NCBI GenBank assembly: GCA_947472645.1
Contig: CANJBQ010000001.1
Span: 62,001 to 126,000, forward strand
Direction of reading: 5' to 3'
Length of the DNA: 64,000 bases
Source: Burkholderiaceae bacterium
Lineage (GTDB): Bacteria > Pseudomonadota > Gammaproteobacteria > Burkholderiales > Burkholderiaceae
Part shown: one piece after another, positions 63,046 to 64,000 of the stretch
Layout: each line of letters begins with the position of its first letter
Position numbering within the stretch: the stretch's first letter is position 1
Notes under the pieces: model-generated
What the model was told of the DNA's origin: nothing
The model's input: only the letters and a program-made list of their open reading frames with translations
Databases searched by the model: none
Position numbers and translations under genes: made by a program

Positions 63046-64000
63046 ATGGGTTCTTGCGTCAAATCCACGCCATAAACAGCGTGGATTTTTTCTTGAATCG
63101 TACTGGCGAGCGCAAGTAATTCTTTGCCATTGCCATGGCCATAGTTAACAAGGACTAAAGCTTGTTTATGGTAGACCCCAATATCGCCTTGACGAAAACC
63201 TTTAAAGCCGCAAGTATCAATTAGCCAACCAGCAGCCAGTTTAAATTGGGGTATGCCATTGATAGCGTCGCTTGGATAAGCAATGATTTCAGGAAACCTT
63301 TTCTTCAGTGATAAGTAAGTAGATTCATCAACTATTGGGTTGTGGAAAAAACTTCCAGCATTACCTAGCATATCTGGATCCGGTAATTTAGCTTGACGAA
63401 TTTGGCACACAGAAGCAAAAATATCTTTTGGCATGAGGGGTGAGACATTAGCAACCTGCTTGGCCAGTTCCGCGTACTGTAGGTTAGGGCGCCACGCTAA
63501 AGGAATCGCCAATCTAACTTGCGTCACGATGTATCGTCCTGGATCTTGCTTAAACACACTATGACGATATTGGAATTGGCATTCAGCGCGCGTCAGTGTT
63601 TGCCACATGCGATCTTCATCACTCTCATGGGTATCAAGTACCTCTACCGAGTCGATCCATTGACCGATTTCACAACCATAGGCACCTATGTTTTGAATGG
63701 GAGCAGCCCCACATGTGCCCGGAATCAAAGCTAGGTTTTCTAAGCCAGGTAGATCGTTATAGAGAGTCCACTCTACAAAATTGTGCCAATTTTCTCCAGC
63801 ACCCACATCGACTAAAGCATGTGTAGTTGTTTTCGACACGAGCTTCTTCCCCATGATTTGGACATGGATGGTGAGTCCTGGTAAATCTTCATGTATCACG
63901 AGATTGCTTCCGCCACCGAGGACATACCAAGGTAAAGAATGTGCTTGGGCATAATCAATAGCACTACGTAAATCAATGGTTGATTCCACAGCAATGAACT
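63033..64000 (-). CDS. murB: UDP-N-acetylenolpyruvoylglucosamine reductase, 5' end outside window
   Basis: A MurB flavoprotein that reduces enolpyruvyl-UDP-GlcNAc to UDP-MurNAc. YVLGGGSNLVIHEDLPG is the FAD motif, IPGTCGAAPIQNIGAYG follows, and LGNAGSFFHNPIV holds the catalytic Ser region. A GTG at 63989 is not the true start: the frame is open to the edge, and the residues FIAVESTIDL match the interior of the family, so the first about 20-25 residues lie outside. Confidence 0.95.
   Translation of the reverse strand, partial: FIAVESTIDLRSAIDYAQAHSLPWYVLGGGSNLVIHEDLPGLTIHVQIMGKKLVSKTTTHALVDVGAGENWHNFVEWTLYNDLPGLENLALIPGTCGAAPIQNIGAYGCEIGQWIDSVEVLDTHESDEDRMWQTLTRAECQFQYRHSVFKQDPGRYIVTQVRLAIPLAWRPNLQYAELAKQVANVSPLMPKDIFASVCQIRQAKLPDPDMLGNAGSFFHNPIVDESTYLSLKKRFPEIIAYPSDAINGIPQFKLAAGWLIDTCGFKGFRQGDIGVYHKQALVLVNYGHGNGKELLALASTIQEKIHAVYGVDLTQEPINLP

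Overview
The window looks like a chromosomal segment of a low-GC betaproteobacterium of the Burkholderiaceae, most likely Polynucleobacter or a close relative. The reasons are the run tolQRAB-pal-cpoB-queC-ribD-ribE-ribBA-ribH-nusB, a RibBA protein whose GTP cyclohydrolase half has lost its cysteines (common in Burkholderiales), the lpxK-Trm112-kdsB-adk and exbBD order, and AT-rich coding sequence. This assignment is inferred from gene content and protein character; no database search was run.

Layout. (1) 1-29.4 kb is a surface polysaccharide/LPS locus. It opens with the 3' part of a CapD/WbpM-type dehydratase gene. A stranded phage-type recombination module follows (RecT/Bet and YqaJ exonuclease on the minus strand, then a small HTH regulator and two uncharacterised genes), inserted where a well-translated downstream gene appears to have been cut to 22 codons. 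Next come the sugar-nucleotide genes: a Gmd paralogue, gmd, fcl (GDP-L-fucose) and rfbBDAC (dTDP-L-rhamnose). After them lies a mosaic of glycosyltransferases, two O-antigen ligase/polymerase-like membrane proteins, FkbM-type methyltransferases and a GT10 fucosyltransferase, with repeated strand switches and overlapping gene ends. The locus closes with a GT4-like enzyme and waaC. (2) 29.4-37.8 kb holds tolC and pcm (minus), then macA and a split macB (ATPase plus permease), uppP and trmB. A decayed mazEF pair and an orphan HipB-like regulator lie between macA and the ATPase gene. (3) 37.8-41.6 kb is a toxin-antitoxin-type cluster: Fic, VapBC, a MNT-type nucleotidyltransferase with a HepT partner reduced to its first residues, and HipBA. 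(4) 41.6-64 kb is core chromosome: gabD, a lytic transglycosylase, the riboflavin and Tol-Pal block on the minus strand, glyA-nrdR, a DUF4143-type ATPase gene interrupted by one in-frame stop codon, adk-kdsB-Trm112-lpxK-exbDB on the minus strand, xseA, sodB, and murB running off the right edge.

How it works together. Gmd and Fcl make GDP-L-fucose and RfbBDAC make dTDP-L-rhamnose; the GT2, GT4, GT9, GT10 and GT25 type enzymes nearby are the likely users, building LPS outer core or O-antigen on heptose placed by WaaC. KdsB, LpxK and UppP supply Kdo activation, lipid A phosphorylation and undecaprenyl phosphate recycling, so envelope biogenesis is the theme of much of the window. The most notable observations are the decayed or truncated toxin-antitoxin genes between 33 and 41 kb, the recombination module within the polysaccharide locus, a seven-C tract just after the start codon of a GT25 gene, the DUF4143 gene with a single stop codon, and several unassigned inverted or direct repeats at promoters. 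No tRNA, rRNA, CRISPR array, integrase or intact insertion sequence was recognised.
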